Assembly: GCA_017308475.1 (NCBI GenBank)
Contig: JAFKEU010000004.1
Coordinates: 186,001-250,000 of the forward strand
DNA: 64,000 nucleotides
Origin: Alphaproteobacteria bacterium
GTDB taxonomy: Bacteria > Pseudomonadota > Alphaproteobacteria > Micropepsales > Micropepsaceae
Reading direction: 5' to 3'
Shown here one piece after another: positions 42,547 to 52,100 of this stretch. Below the pieces are notes generated by a model that did not search any database, was not told the DNA's origin, and saw only the letters and a list, made by a program, of their open reading frames with translations. The first letter of the stretch is position 1; the number at the start of each line of letters is the position of its first letter. The position numbers and the translations under genes were made by a program.

Positions 42547-42662
42547 TGTGTCCGCCTCAGACTAGCCCAAAGCGGCCCTGCCCGGCCAGCGTGCATCGGC
42601 CCGCGCGGCTGAACCCGGCAGCGTTCCACGCGTTACTACCGCTGGTTCAGGGAGGGCACCGC

Positions 42663-42818
42663 ATGCTTCGACTGGTATTGTTGATCATCCTGATATTGCT
42701 GCTGATTGGATCCTTTCCTCTTTGGCCCTACAGCGCGGGATGGGGTTATGGCCCCAGCGGCGGCCTGGGCCTGCTGCTGATCATCCTTCTGGTCCTAGTC
42801 GTCATGGGACGGCTATAG
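42663..42818 (+). CDS. DUF3309 small membrane protein
   Basis: 51 residues: MLRLVLLIILILLLIGS, then FPLWPYSAGWGYGPSGGLG and a second helix LLLIILLVLVVMG. The WPYSxGWGYGPSGG loop identifies DUF3309. Function unknown; family members are widespread in proteobacteria. GGGAGG lies about eight bases upstream of the ATG. The 3' end overlaps the convergent esterase gene by six bases. Confidence 0.85.
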   Translation: MLRLVLLIILILLLIGSFPLWPYSAGWGYGPSGGLGLLLIILLVLVVMGRL

Positions 42819-43889
42819 CCAGCGTTTCAGCCAGCGGCCGATACGCCCGGCCAGCTCGGGCGGCATTTGCTGCGCGAGGATGGATTTGATTGCCGGTTCG
42901 GGCGGTTCCGGGACGACGTGGATCGCGGGCCCGGTGCGCCTGGTCGGGGCTTGCCTGTCCAGTCCCCAGAACTGCGCGATGTGCAGGCTGGAAGGAATCG
43001 CCGCCTCCAGGATGAAGGGGGCGGGGATGCCGTGGCCTTGCGCGGCGGCGATGGGCACGCCATGGCCAAGCCCGGCCAGGGCATGGCTTTCCAGCACCAG
43101 CCTTCCGCTGCCGTCGCGCCAGCGCCGGCGCAAATGGCCGCCGGCCTCGTCTTCCTGCACATGCGCCACATCATGCAGATGGGCCCACTGCGCCACGCTG
43201 GCCTGCGCATTGGCGGGATGGACGACCTGGTCCTGAAGGCCGTGCCAGATCGATACCACCGGCCAGGGACCGTCATGGCCGCTGGCGCGGCGCACATGCT
43301 CGCTCCAGGCGCGGCCATCGCGTTCGGGCGGTGCCTTCATGGCGTCGATCGCCTCGCGCACATTCTGCGCGGCACCGGCGGGAAGCCCCGCCACGATGGC
43401 CCCGCCCGCAAATTGCTCGGGATAGGCGGCCAGCATCGCCGCCGTCATCGCTCCGCCCGCCGAAAGCCCGGTGATGAAGATGCGCCTGTCGTCCAGCCCA
43501 TGGCGCTCAACCATGAAGGCGATCATCCGATGGATGGAGCCCGCCTCGCCGCTGTCGCGCGCGGTATCGGTGGGCTGGAACCAGTTGAAGCAGGTGTTGG
43601 GATTGTTGACGGCGCGCTGTTCGGGCGCGAGCACCGCAAAGCCCAGATCGGCGGCAAGCTGGAACCAGCCGGTCCCCAGGCCATAGCCGGCGGCGGTCTG
43701 GCCGCAGCCATGCAGGATCACCACCAATGGTGCGCCCGGCGGCAGCCCCGGCGGGACATAGCGCAGAAGGCGCAGCTGGCCGGGATTGGGGCCGAAATCG
43801 GTTTCCTCCACCACATCGGAAACAAGGATGCGATGGCCCAGGGGCTTGGGTTTCAGCGTCCAGCCGCGGGGAAACACCTCTAGGGCCAT
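42813..43889 (-). CDS. PHB depolymerase family esterase
   Basis: 358 residues, alpha/beta hydrolase fold. LVVILHGCGQTAAGYGLGTGWFQLAADLGFAVLAPEQRAVNN gives the oxyanion region, GLSAGGAMTAAMLAAYPEQFAGGAIVAGLPAG the nucleophile Ser, and SIWHGLQDQVVHPANAQ the Asp. No signal peptide is visible, so it would act inside the cell, as poly-3-hydroxybutyrate or acetyl-xylan-type esterases of this family may. A TGC-AGT-GCA element 39 bases upstream resembles PhaR sites of PHB genes. Confidence 0.87.
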   Translation of the reverse strand: MALEVFPRGWTLKPKPLGHRILVSDVVEETDFGPNPGQLRLLRYVPPGLPPGAPLVVILHGCGQTAAGYGLGTGWFQLAADLGFAVLAPEQRAVNNPNTCFNWFQPTDTARDSGEAGSIHRMIAFMVERHGLDDRRIFITGLSAGGAMTAAMLAAYPEQFAGGAIVAGLPAGAAQNVREAIDAMKAPPERDGRAWSEHVRRASGHDGPWPVVSIWHGLQDQVVHPANAQASVAQWAHLHDVAHVQEDEAGGHLRRRWRDGSGRLVLESHALAGLGHGVPIAAAQGHGIPAPFILEAAIPSSLHIAQFWGLDRQAPTRRTGPAIHVVPEPPEPAIKSILAQQMPPELAGRIGRWLKRWL

Positions 43890-43927
43890 GGGACTCGCCG
43901 GGTCATGGTCACAGCCTCAATATCATG

Positions 43928-43941
43928 TTGCAGTGCAGCAA
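43928..43941. promoter_or_regulatory. Possible PhaR-type operator upstream of the esterase
   Basis: TTGCAGTGCAGCAA, containing TGC-AGT-GCA. PhaR regulators of polyhydroxybutyrate genes bind TGC-rich words of this kind. Resemblance only. Confidence 0.3.
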
Positions 43942-44052
43942 TATCAAGACAGAAGGCAAAACCGCGCAAATATGGGGAACTTTTCCACCACTTCTTAACC
44001 GTTGATTTTCCCGGGCCGCGACGGGCGGCGGGTGCGATGCGATTTATGGCGC

Positions 44053-44292
44053 ATGGACGATGAGGCTGACATCGCTCCCGCGCAAGCGCAGGAGCTGCGC
44101 AGGAGGCTGGCCGTGGCCGCGGCACTGCGGCGGCTGGCCCAGGACGCGCCCGTGAGCGAGGCGTCGCTGTATGTGGCGGCGGCCAATGCGCTGGCACGCA
44201 GCGCGGCGCGGATGGCGGGATTGCTGCCCGAACTGCCGGAGGAGCGGCGCGAGCGCATGGGCCCGTACAGGCCGGTGGACATGCGTATCTGA
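44053..44292 (+). CDS. Small hypothetical helical protein
   Basis: 79 residues from the ATG at 44053. The sequence is helical and charged: ADIAPAQAQELRRRLAVAAALRRLAQDAPVSEASLYVAAANALARSAARMAGLLPELPEERRERM. No domain recognised. It fills the space between the esterase and the convergent PQQ dehydrogenase genes. The opposite strand has an equally open frame with a serine-rich product that looks like a shadow. Moderate doubt remains. Confidence 0.5.
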   Translation: MDDEADIAPAQAQELRRRLAVAAALRRLAQDAPVSEASLYVAAANALARSAARMAGLLPELPEERRERMGPYRPVDMRI

Positions 44293-44294
44293 AC

Positions 44295-45953
44295 TCAGTT
44301 CGCGGACCGGCCATCCAGCGCGAAGATCGCCACCGCATCGGTGAAGACGGGCCGGCCCTGCGGCACATGTCCGCCGCGGCAGCCATTGGCGCCCACGGCG
44401 ATATATTGCACGCCGTGCACCTGATAGGTGATGGGCGGTGAACAGACGCCCGTGCCGAGGTTCGTGCTCCACAACCTCTTTCCCGTCGCCGCATCGAAGG
44501 CGCTGAAGTCGCCATTCATCTCGCCCGCGAAGATGAGGCCCGATGCGGTGGCCAGCACGCCGCCATACATGGGCTGCGCCGAACGGTACTGCCAGGCGAT
44601 GCGGCCGGAATTGACGTCGATGGCGGTAAGCGTGCCGGACTGGGGACCGTCGGCGCGCTTCATCACTCCGCCGGTGTGGCGCCCCACCCATGGGCCGCCG
44701 GGCCTGGAGTCCCGGTATTCGATGGCGGTGAAGGTCATCGGCACATTGGCGCCCAGCACGTAGAAATAATGGGTGCGCGGCGAGAAGGCGGGCGGCTGCC
44801 ACAGGCTGCCGCCCGACACGCCCGGCAGCAGGGTAACGCCATCGAAGCGGGGCGGGGTGAACATGTTGGCGCTCTGCTCGACGAAGGGCTGCGACTTGTA
44901 GAGAAGCTTGCCGGTCAGGCGGTTGACGATGAAGACGTTGCCGACCTTGCCCGCCTGGCCTGCTGCCGGAACGATCCGTCCATCCGGTCCCCTGGCGTCG
45001 AACAGCATGACGGGCGCGCTGGCGTCATAGTCCCATAGATCGTGGGGCACTTCCTGATACCACCATTTCAGCCCGCCGGTCTTTGCGTCGATGGCAACGA
45101 TGGAGTCGGTATAGGCATTGTCGCCGGGCCGCGTTTCGCCGCGATAGTCGGGATTGGGATTGCCGGTGGCGAAGATGACGAGGCCGTTCTTCGGGTCGAT
45201 GGCCGGGGTGTTCCATACTGAGCCGCCGCCGAATTTCCAGGCATCCCCACCCCATGTGTCTCCGCCAGGCTCGTCCGGCGCGGCGGTGGTGCGGAATTCC
45301 CACTTCTTCTCTCCGGTTTCGGCGTCATAGGCTTCGACCATGCCGCGGGTTTCATACTCGGCGCCCGCCGTGCCCACGATCACCAGCCCGTCATCGACCT
45401 GGGGCGCGAGCGTATAAGTGTAGTAGTGCTTAGGTTCCGGGTGGGTCTTTGCCGGATCGGTCTGCCATGCGAGATGGCCGGTCCTTGCATCGAGGGCCAC
45501 CAGATGGCCGTCGAACAGCGCGGTATAGACCTTGCCATAGGCGACAGCCACGCCGCGCGCCTGGGGGCCGCAACAGGCTTCGGTGTAGTCCAGCTTGTCC
45601 GGCTTCCATTCCCAGAGCCGCTTGCCGGCCGCCGCGTCCCACGCCTGCACATGATTGGTGGCGGTGACGAGATAGAGCACGCCATCGATCGCCAGCGGCG
45701 TGGCTTCGAAACTGTTGGCGACCCCGGTGTGCAGCGTCTGCACAAGCTTCAGCCGGGAGACGGTTTTCCTGTCGATCTGGGTGAGCGGCGAGAAGCGCTG
45801 GTTGTCGAAGGTGCGCCCGTGCAGGCGCCAATTGTCCCTGTCGGCATTGGCATCGACCAGAAGGCGATTCTCGGCGGCCCGCTGACCGGGTGCAAGCGCG
45901 GCGGCCGGCATCGCCAGCGCGGCCGCCAGGGAAAGCAAGAACACGAACCGCAT
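44295..45953 (-). CDS. PQQ-dependent alcohol dehydrogenase, exported
   Basis: 552 residues from the ATG at 45953, preceded by AGAGGT. Signal ends AAALA. Propeller motifs: NWRLHGRTFDNQRFSPLTQID, a vicinal cysteine pair in YTEACCGPQARGV (the quinoprotein disulfide), GDAWKFGGGSVWNTPAIDP and the metal site VPHDLWDYDASAPVMLFD. The Asp two residues after the catalytic Asp is the lanthanide-enzyme hallmark. No cytochrome gene is adjacent, so electrons must go to a cytochrome encoded elsewhere. It diverges from putA with a 70-base gap. Confidence 0.9.
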   Translation of the reverse strand: MRFVFLLSLAAALAMPAAALAPGQRAAENRLLVDANADRDNWRLHGRTFDNQRFSPLTQIDRKTVSRLKLVQTLHTGVANSFEATPLAIDGVLYLVTATNHVQAWDAAAGKRLWEWKPDKLDYTEACCGPQARGVAVAYGKVYTALFDGHLVALDARTGHLAWQTDPAKTHPEPKHYYTYTLAPQVDDGLVIVGTAGAEYETRGMVEAYDAETGEKKWEFRTTAAPDEPGGDTWGGDAWKFGGGSVWNTPAIDPKNGLVIFATGNPNPDYRGETRPGDNAYTDSIVAIDAKTGGLKWWYQEVPHDLWDYDASAPVMLFDARGPDGRIVPAAGQAGKVGNVFIVNRLTGKLLYKSQPFVEQSANMFTPPRFDGVTLLPGVSGGSLWQPPAFSPRTHYFYVLGANVPMTFTAIEYRDSRPGGPWVGRHTGGVMKRADGPQSGTLTAIDVNSGRIAWQYRSAQPMYGGVLATASGLIFAGEMNGDFSAFDAATGKRLWSTNLGTGVCSPPITYQVHGVQYIAVGANGCRGGHVPQGRPVFTDAVAIFALDGRSAN

Positions 45954-46023
45954 CCGCACCTCTTTGTTATTTTCGGTCGTCTGGAAGGGGTGAAGGCTCA
46001 TAGCATGCCGCGCGCCGCCCGTC

Positions 46024-49000
46024 ATGGCGGGGACACCGAAGAACGCCTATATCACCGCCATGGACTGGAACGGCCTGGACGAATTCAAATACCAACCCGA
46101 GCGTGCGGCGCTTGGGGCGCTGCTGGCCGAGGCGCCGCTGGACGGGGCAGCGCGTGAAACCGTGCGCGCCCAGGCGGTGGCGCTGGTGCGGGCGACACGT
46201 GCGCGGGCGCACCGCCAGGGCGTTATCGAAAACTTCCTGCAGGAATTTTCGCTTGGCACACAGGAGGGCCTGGCGCTGATGTGCCTGGCCGAGGCGCTGC
46301 TGCGCACGCCGGACCAGGCGACGCAGGACCGGCTGATCGCCGAGGCGGTGGGCGGAGGCGACTGGGAAGGCCATCTGGGCAAGTCCGACAGCCTGTTCGT
46401 CAACGCCTCGACCTGGGGGTTGATGCTGACCGGCCGGCTGGTGGAGATCGGCAGCGAAGCGGAACAGGACGCGCCCGCCTTTTTGCGCCGGCTGGTGGCG
46501 CGGGCCGGCGCGCCGGTGATCCGCGCCGCCATCGTGCAGGCCATCCGCATCATGGGCGAGCAGTTCGTGCTGGGCCGCACCATCGAGGATGCATTGAAGC
46601 GCGCGGGCCGTGAAGGCTTTCTGTGTTCCTTCGACATGCTGGGCGAAGGCGCGCGCAGTGGCGACGATGCGATGCGCTACGAGGCGGCCTATGCGCGGGC
46701 ATTGGAGGCGATTGCCGTCACGGCCGCGGGAAAGGACGGCCCGGAACGGAGCCACGGCATTTCGGTGAAGCTGTCGGCGCTGTCGCCGCGCTATGAGCCG
46801 TTGCAGGAACGGCGCGTGTGGGACGAACTTTATCCCCGCCTGCTGCGGCTGGCGAAGCGGGCCGCGGACGCGAACATCAACATGACCCTGGATGCGGAGG
46901 AAGCCGACCGGCTGGTGCTGTCGCTGCGGCTGCTGGAAGGGCTGGCGGGCGAACCGGCGCTAGGATCGTGGGGCGGGCTGGGCCTGGCGGTGCAGGCCTA
47001 TCAGAAGCGCGGCATCCATGTGATCGGCGAAGCGACGAGGCTTGCGCACGCCACAAACCGGCGGCTGATGGTACGGCTGGTCAAGGGTGCCTATTGGGAC
47101 AGCGAGATAAAACGGGCCCAGGTGGCGGGACGGCCCGGCTATCCCGTCTTCACCACCAAACCGGCGACCGATCTGTCCTATCTGGCGTGCGCGGCGCGGC
47201 TGATCGCGGCGACGCCCGCGCTCTATCCCCAGTTCGCCACCCACAATGCCCACACGCTGGCGGCGGTGCGCGCGATGGCCGCGCATCGGGGCGTGTCCGT
47301 TGAATATCAGCGGCTGCACGGCATGGGCGAGGCGCTGTATGAGGGCGCCGGTGAACTGTTCGGGCCGATGACCGTGCGCGCCTATGCCCCGGTGGGGGCG
47401 CATGAGGATCTGCTGCCCTATCTGGTGCGGCGGCTGCTGGAGAACGGCGCCAATACGAGTTTCGTGCACCAGCTTCTGAACGAGGACGTGCCGCCGGAGG
47501 ATGTGGTGGTCGATCCCATCGGGGCGGTGGAGAAAGCGGGCGCGCAGCGCCATCCGCGCCTGCCCCTGCCTGTCGATCTGTATGGCGACCGGAAGAATTC
47601 GCTGGGCGTGGATGTGAGCATAGCCGCCGAACGGGACCGCCTGGTTGCGGCGGTGAAGGACTTCCAGCCCGAGCCCGGCAATGGCCCGGTGGTGGTATCG
47701 CCCGCCACCGGCCGGATCGTCGGCCATGTGGCCGAAGCCACGGCAGCGGAGATCGACGCGGCCTTCGCAGCCGCGCGCGCCGCGCAGCCGGACTGGGACG
47801 CGCGGGGCGGCGACGGACGAGCCCAGGTTCTGGAGGCGACGGCCGATGCGCTGGAAGGAGCGCGCGAGAAGCTGATCGCATTGTGCGTGCTGGAGGCGGG
47901 CAAGACTTATGGCGATGCCGTCGCCGAAGTGCGCGAGGCCGCCGATTTCTGCCGCTATTACGCCATGCTGGCGCGACGGCAGTTCGCGGGCGCCGAGGAA
48001 CTGAAGGGGCCGACCGGCGAGCGCAACCTCCTGGCGCGGCACGGGCGCGGCGTCTTTGCCTGCATCAGCCCATGGAATTTTCCGCTGGCCATTTTCACCG
48101 GTCAGATCTCCGCCGCGCTGGCCGCCGGCAATGCCGTGCTGGCCAAACCGGCCGAGCAGACGCCGCTGATCGCGCGCACGGCGGTGCACCTGTTCCACGG
48201 GGCGGGGTTGCCGCGCGATGCGTTGCATCTTCTGCCGGGCGAAGGCCGCAGCGTGGGCGAAAAGCTGGTCACGCATCCCGATTGCGGCGGCGTCGCCTTT
48301 ACCGGCGGCACCGACACGGCCCGGCGCATCAACGGATTGCTGGCAGAGCGCCAGGGACCGATCATACCCTTTATCGCCGAGACCGGCGGGCTGAACGCCA
48401 TGTTCGTCGATACCAGCGCCCAGCGCGAACAGGTGCTGGACGATGTGCTGCTGTCGGCCTTCGGATCGGCAGGCCAGCGCTGCTCGGCACTGCGCATCCT
48501 GTTCTTGCCGAACGAGACGGCGGATTACCTGATCGAGGGCCTGAAGGGCGCCATGTCGGCACTGGTGGTGGGCGATCCCGCCGATCCGAAAACCGATGTC
48601 GGGCCGGTGATCGACGAAGACGCGCGGGCCGCACTGGAACGGCATCTGGAACGGCTTGAGCGCGAGGCGAAGGTGCTGCATCGCCTGGCCGCGCCGGCTG
48701 GCGGCACGTTCTTTGCCCCGGTGCTGGCGGAGATTCCATCGGCGCACTTTCTGTCGCGCGAAGTGTTCGGGCCCATCCTGCACGTGGTGCGCTATGACCC
48801 GGCGGAGGCCGAAATGGTCGCGCGCGATTTCGCGGGCAATGGTTATGGCCTCACCCTTGGCATCCATTCGCGCGTCGAAAGCTTTGCCGAGGCCATTCGC
48901 CGTGCGGTGCCGGCGGGCAACAGCTATGTCAACCGCTCCATCACCGGCGCGGTGGTGGGGGTGCAACCTTTCGGCGGCGAGGGCCTGTCGGGCACCGGAC

Positions 49001-49104
49001 CCAAGGCGGGCGGGCCACTGGCGCTGTCGCGCTTCTGTGTGGAGCGTGCGGTTTCGATCAACATCGCCGCACGGGGCGGCGATCCGGCGCTGTTCAATCT
49101 CTGA
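46024..49104 (+). CDS. putA: Bifunctional proline dehydrogenase / glutamate semialdehyde dehydrogenase
   Basis: 1026 residues. The N-terminal barrel (residues about 40-480) has RLMVRLVKGAYWDSEIKRAQVAGRPGYPVFTTKPATDLSYLACA and ATHNAHTLAAVRAMAA. The C-terminal aldehyde dehydrogenase (about 530-1010) shows ISPWNFPLAIFTGQISAALAAGNAVLAKPAEQTP, FTGGTDTARRIN, AETGGLNAMFVDTSAQ and the catalytic Cys in GSAGQRCSALRI. Both steps turn proline into glutamate with channelling. The E. coli N-terminal ribbon-helix-helix DNA-binding domain is absent, so it cannot repress its own gene. A second ATG at 46060 is possible. Confidence 0.95.
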   Translation: MAGTPKNAYITAMDWNGLDEFKYQPERAALGALLAEAPLDGAARETVRAQAVALVRATRARAHRQGVIENFLQEFSLGTQEGLALMCLAEALLRTPDQATQDRLIAEAVGGGDWEGHLGKSDSLFVNASTWGLMLTGRLVEIGSEAEQDAPAFLRRLVARAGAPVIRAAIVQAIRIMGEQFVLGRTIEDALKRAGREGFLCSFDMLGEGARSGDDAMRYEAAYARALEAIAVTAAGKDGPERSHGISVKLSALSPRYEPLQERRVWDELYPRLLRLAKRAADANINMTLDAEEADRLVLSLRLLEGLAGEPALGSWGGLGLAVQAYQKRGIHVIGEATRLAHATNRRLMVRLVKGAYWDSEIKRAQVAGRPGYPVFTTKPATDLSYLACAARLIAATPALYPQFATHNAHTLAAVRAMAAHRGVSVEYQRLHGMGEALYEGAGELFGPMTVRAYAPVGAHEDLLPYLVRRLLENGANTSFVHQLLNEDVPPEDVVVDPIGAVEKAGAQRHPRLPLPVDLYGDRKNSLGVDVSIAAERDRLVAAVKDFQPEPGNGPVVVSPATGRIVGHVAEATAAEIDAAFAAARAAQPDWDARGGDGRAQVLEATADALEGAREKLIALCVLEAGKTYGDAVAEVREAADFCRYYAMLARRQFAGAEELKGPTGERNLLARHGRGVFACISPWNFPLAIFTGQISAALAAGNAVLAKPAEQTPLIARTAVHLFHGAGLPRDALHLLPGEGRSVGEKLVTHPDCGGVAFTGGTDTARRINGLLAERQGPIIPFIAETGGLNAMFVDTSAQREQVLDDVLLSAFGSAGQRCSALRILFLPNETADYLIEGLKGAMSALVVGDPADPKTDVGPVIDEDARAALERHLERLEREAKVLHRLAAPAGGTFFAPVLAEIPSAHFLSREVFGPILHVVRYDPAEAEMVARDFAGNGYGLTLGIHSRVESFAEAIRRAVPAGNSYVNRSITGAVVGVQPFGGEGLSGTGPKAGGPLALSRFCVERAVSINIAARGGDPALFNL

Positions 49105-49116
49105 TTCAGATTGGCT

Positions 49117-52100
49117 CTAATATTCGAACTGGTAGCTGAGGCCGACGCTGCTGCCATTGTCCTGCAGCGCCGTGCTGGTGGTGGCGGTGGCGCCGGTGGA
49201 GAGCGTCGCCTGGGCTTTCAGGCGCCTGGTGATGTCGACCTGCACCTGGGTCTGGGTGCCGCCCGACAGGTTCTGCTTCACGCCCACATAGACGCCGTTC
49301 GCGACATAGCGTCCGGCTTCCACCGTGGTCTGGGTTTGCGTGCTGCCGGCCACCGTGGCCGAGCCGACCGCCAGCCGGTCCAGACCCAGCGTGCGGCGAA
49401 CCGCCGTCAGCGGATTGAAGCCGCCGCCCACGCCGCCCATCGCCGCCAGTGCCTGGGCGATACTGGCCAGTTGCAGCGGCGAAAGCTGCTTGACGCTTTG
49501 CTGGAACAAAAGGCGGGCGACGATCTCGTCCTGCGGCAGCGAGGGCGAACTGGAAAGGGCAATCTTCGGCGCAGAGGCATAGCCGGTGATGGACAGGGTT
49601 GCGGTGACGCCGCCGGACTCGGTGTGTGCCTCGAAGTCCAGCCTGGGGTCCATCCGGCGGCGCACGCCCGTACCGTCGAAGGTCACGGTGCCGGAATCGA
49701 ATTGCAGGGTCTGGCCGCCCAGGCTGTATTCGCCGCGCACCATGCGGAAGCTGCCGCCACCCAGGGGCTCGGCGGTGGTGCCCGACAGCCGCATGTCGCC
49801 GCCCATCACCGCATCCACGCCATGGCCCCGCACGAAGATGGGGCCGGACGTTGCGATTGTCACATCGAGGGCGATGCGGTTGGTGGACGGCGGCGGAGGC
49901 GGTGGCAGCCCCCGGCGCCGGACATTCAGCACCGCGACTTCGGGCGGGAAATTTTCCGGCAGGTTGATCTCGCCGCGCGTGATGTCGAGCTTGCCGGAGA
50001 GGTCGAGCAGGTCTTCCAGCTTGCCCTTCAGCGCCAGATTGCCCGACATGGTCGCGGTGAACAGGTCGCTGACAATGGGCCGCGCCTGGCTGGCGGCGAA
50101 CACCATGTCCACCGGCAGGCCGGGTGCCGCCAGGTCGATGCTGCCGCTGCCCTGGATGGTCCCCGGCCCGGACTTGCCGTTGAGGCTGGCGATGGTCAGG
50201 CGCGCGCCCTCGGCCTTGATGCTGGCGGCGATGTCGCGGACATGGATGCCGCGCGCGAAATCCTGAAGCTCGCCGCCGGAAAGATCTGCCCCGCCGCTGG
50301 TGCGCGGATTGGCGGGCGTGCCGGCGATGTCGGCGTCGATGGCAAGGATGCCCCGCGCGCGCCGTCCGCCCGGTGCCAGAACCGGATCGAGCAGGGCCAT
50401 ATCCAATCGGCCTTTCGCGTGGAGCGCCATCGCACCATCCATGGCAAGAGGCGCGCGGCCGCTCAGCGCCAGATCGGCGGATGTGCCGGCGCGGATGCTT
50501 GCATCGACGATGGCGTGATCGCCGCCAAGCTGAAGGTCCGCCTTCACGGTGGCCGGAGCCACACCGCGGCCGATGGCGGCGGCGCTGAGATTTTCGGCCG
50601 CCAGCACGATATGGCCGCCGGGCGCCGATGACGTGCCCGACAGGTCAATGTCGGCGGACAGCGTGCCGCGCGGGCCGATCGTGGGCATCAGGCGCGGAAT
50701 GTCTTCCAGCTTCACGCCATCCACTCTTGCCTGGAACGACAAGTGGGGTGCGATCTGCCCGGACGCGGTGATGGTGCCACCGCCCAGATGCGCCGCCAGA
50801 TGTTCGATCGCCAGGTCCTTGCCATAGGCAATGTTCGCGGGGCCGTCCAGCGTCAGCGTGCCGCCGCGCCATTCGCCTCGGAGCGCGGTGAACGTGAGAT
50901 TGCTGGACGGCGCGTCCAGTTCCGCCGAAGCGGAAAGACGAGCCGCATTGCCGCCGCTGTCCTTGAGGGCCAGCGACAGGTCCGCAGCAAGATTGCCGGG
51001 CGGACCGTTGGCCTTGATCGTGCCATCGCCGGTGAAGCCTGCCGCGGCGATGCCGTGCGCATCGGCCGCAAGCGCCAGCACCGGCTTGCGGAACAAATCA
51101 TCCGCGCTGCCGTGGGCGCTCAGCGCCGCCAGCTTCGCGCCGCCGGCGGCAAGATCGGAGAGCCGCAGGTCGAAACTGGCGTCGCTGCTTTTGCCGCGGG
51201 CGGTCAATGCGGCCTTCGCCTCCACGCCGCCCGAAAGGCCGGCGCCGGTGAAGGGCGCGATGTCGGCCATCTGCGCCAGCGCCAGGTGCAGGCTGCCGTG
51301 CGGCGGCGTCTTGTCCGGCAGGGCCAAATGGGCTTCGGCATCCAGCGATTTCCATCTGGCGGTGACGTCCAGCCGGTGCAGGGTCTTGTCCGCCAGCGTG
51401 GCCAGCAGATGCAGCGGCGCATCGTTCAGCGTGCCGTTTGCGGTCAGCCGCGCCGTGGCCGGCATGGGCAGTCCTTCCGCCGTCAGGGCAAGCGCGATGC
51501 GGTGCGGGACAAAGCCCGCTGCCGCCATCATCGCTTCGCCCTGGGCTTTCACGGCGGCGGTGCCCAAGGGGCCGTTGACCGTTCCGTGCAGCGACAGTTT
51601 TCCCTTCAGCGAGCCGGCCAATTGCGACAGGTCCGACAGCGCGACGACGGCGCGGTATGCCAGCACGCCCTTTTTCAGTGTGCCGGCCAGATCGCTGGAA
51701 ACGCCGGCACCCTTGAAGACAAGCCGCGACTGCATGATGTCGCTGCCCTGAAGCAGGGCGGTGAGGGACAGTTCGGAACGACCCAGAAGCCGCGCCGCAA
51801 CCGCTGTGCCCTTGGCATCCAGCGTGCCCTGCAGCCCCACTTGCAGGCCGGTGCCGGCAAGGCGCGCGGCCAGGTGCAGGCGGCCGCTGCCGTCAAGGTC
51901 CATGTTGTGGCGCACGGTGAAGGGGGCAAGCGAAGGAATGACGACGTCCGCCGTCACCGCCTGTTCACCCGCGGTGGTGGCGTTGCCTTTCAGGCTGGCC
52001 AGCGGATGGACCAGCGCGAAGGTGACCGGCCGCGACTTTGCCTCAAGGTCGGCATGGGCTGACAGCAAAAGCGGCGCGTGGGCGAAAAGATCGGGCTGTT

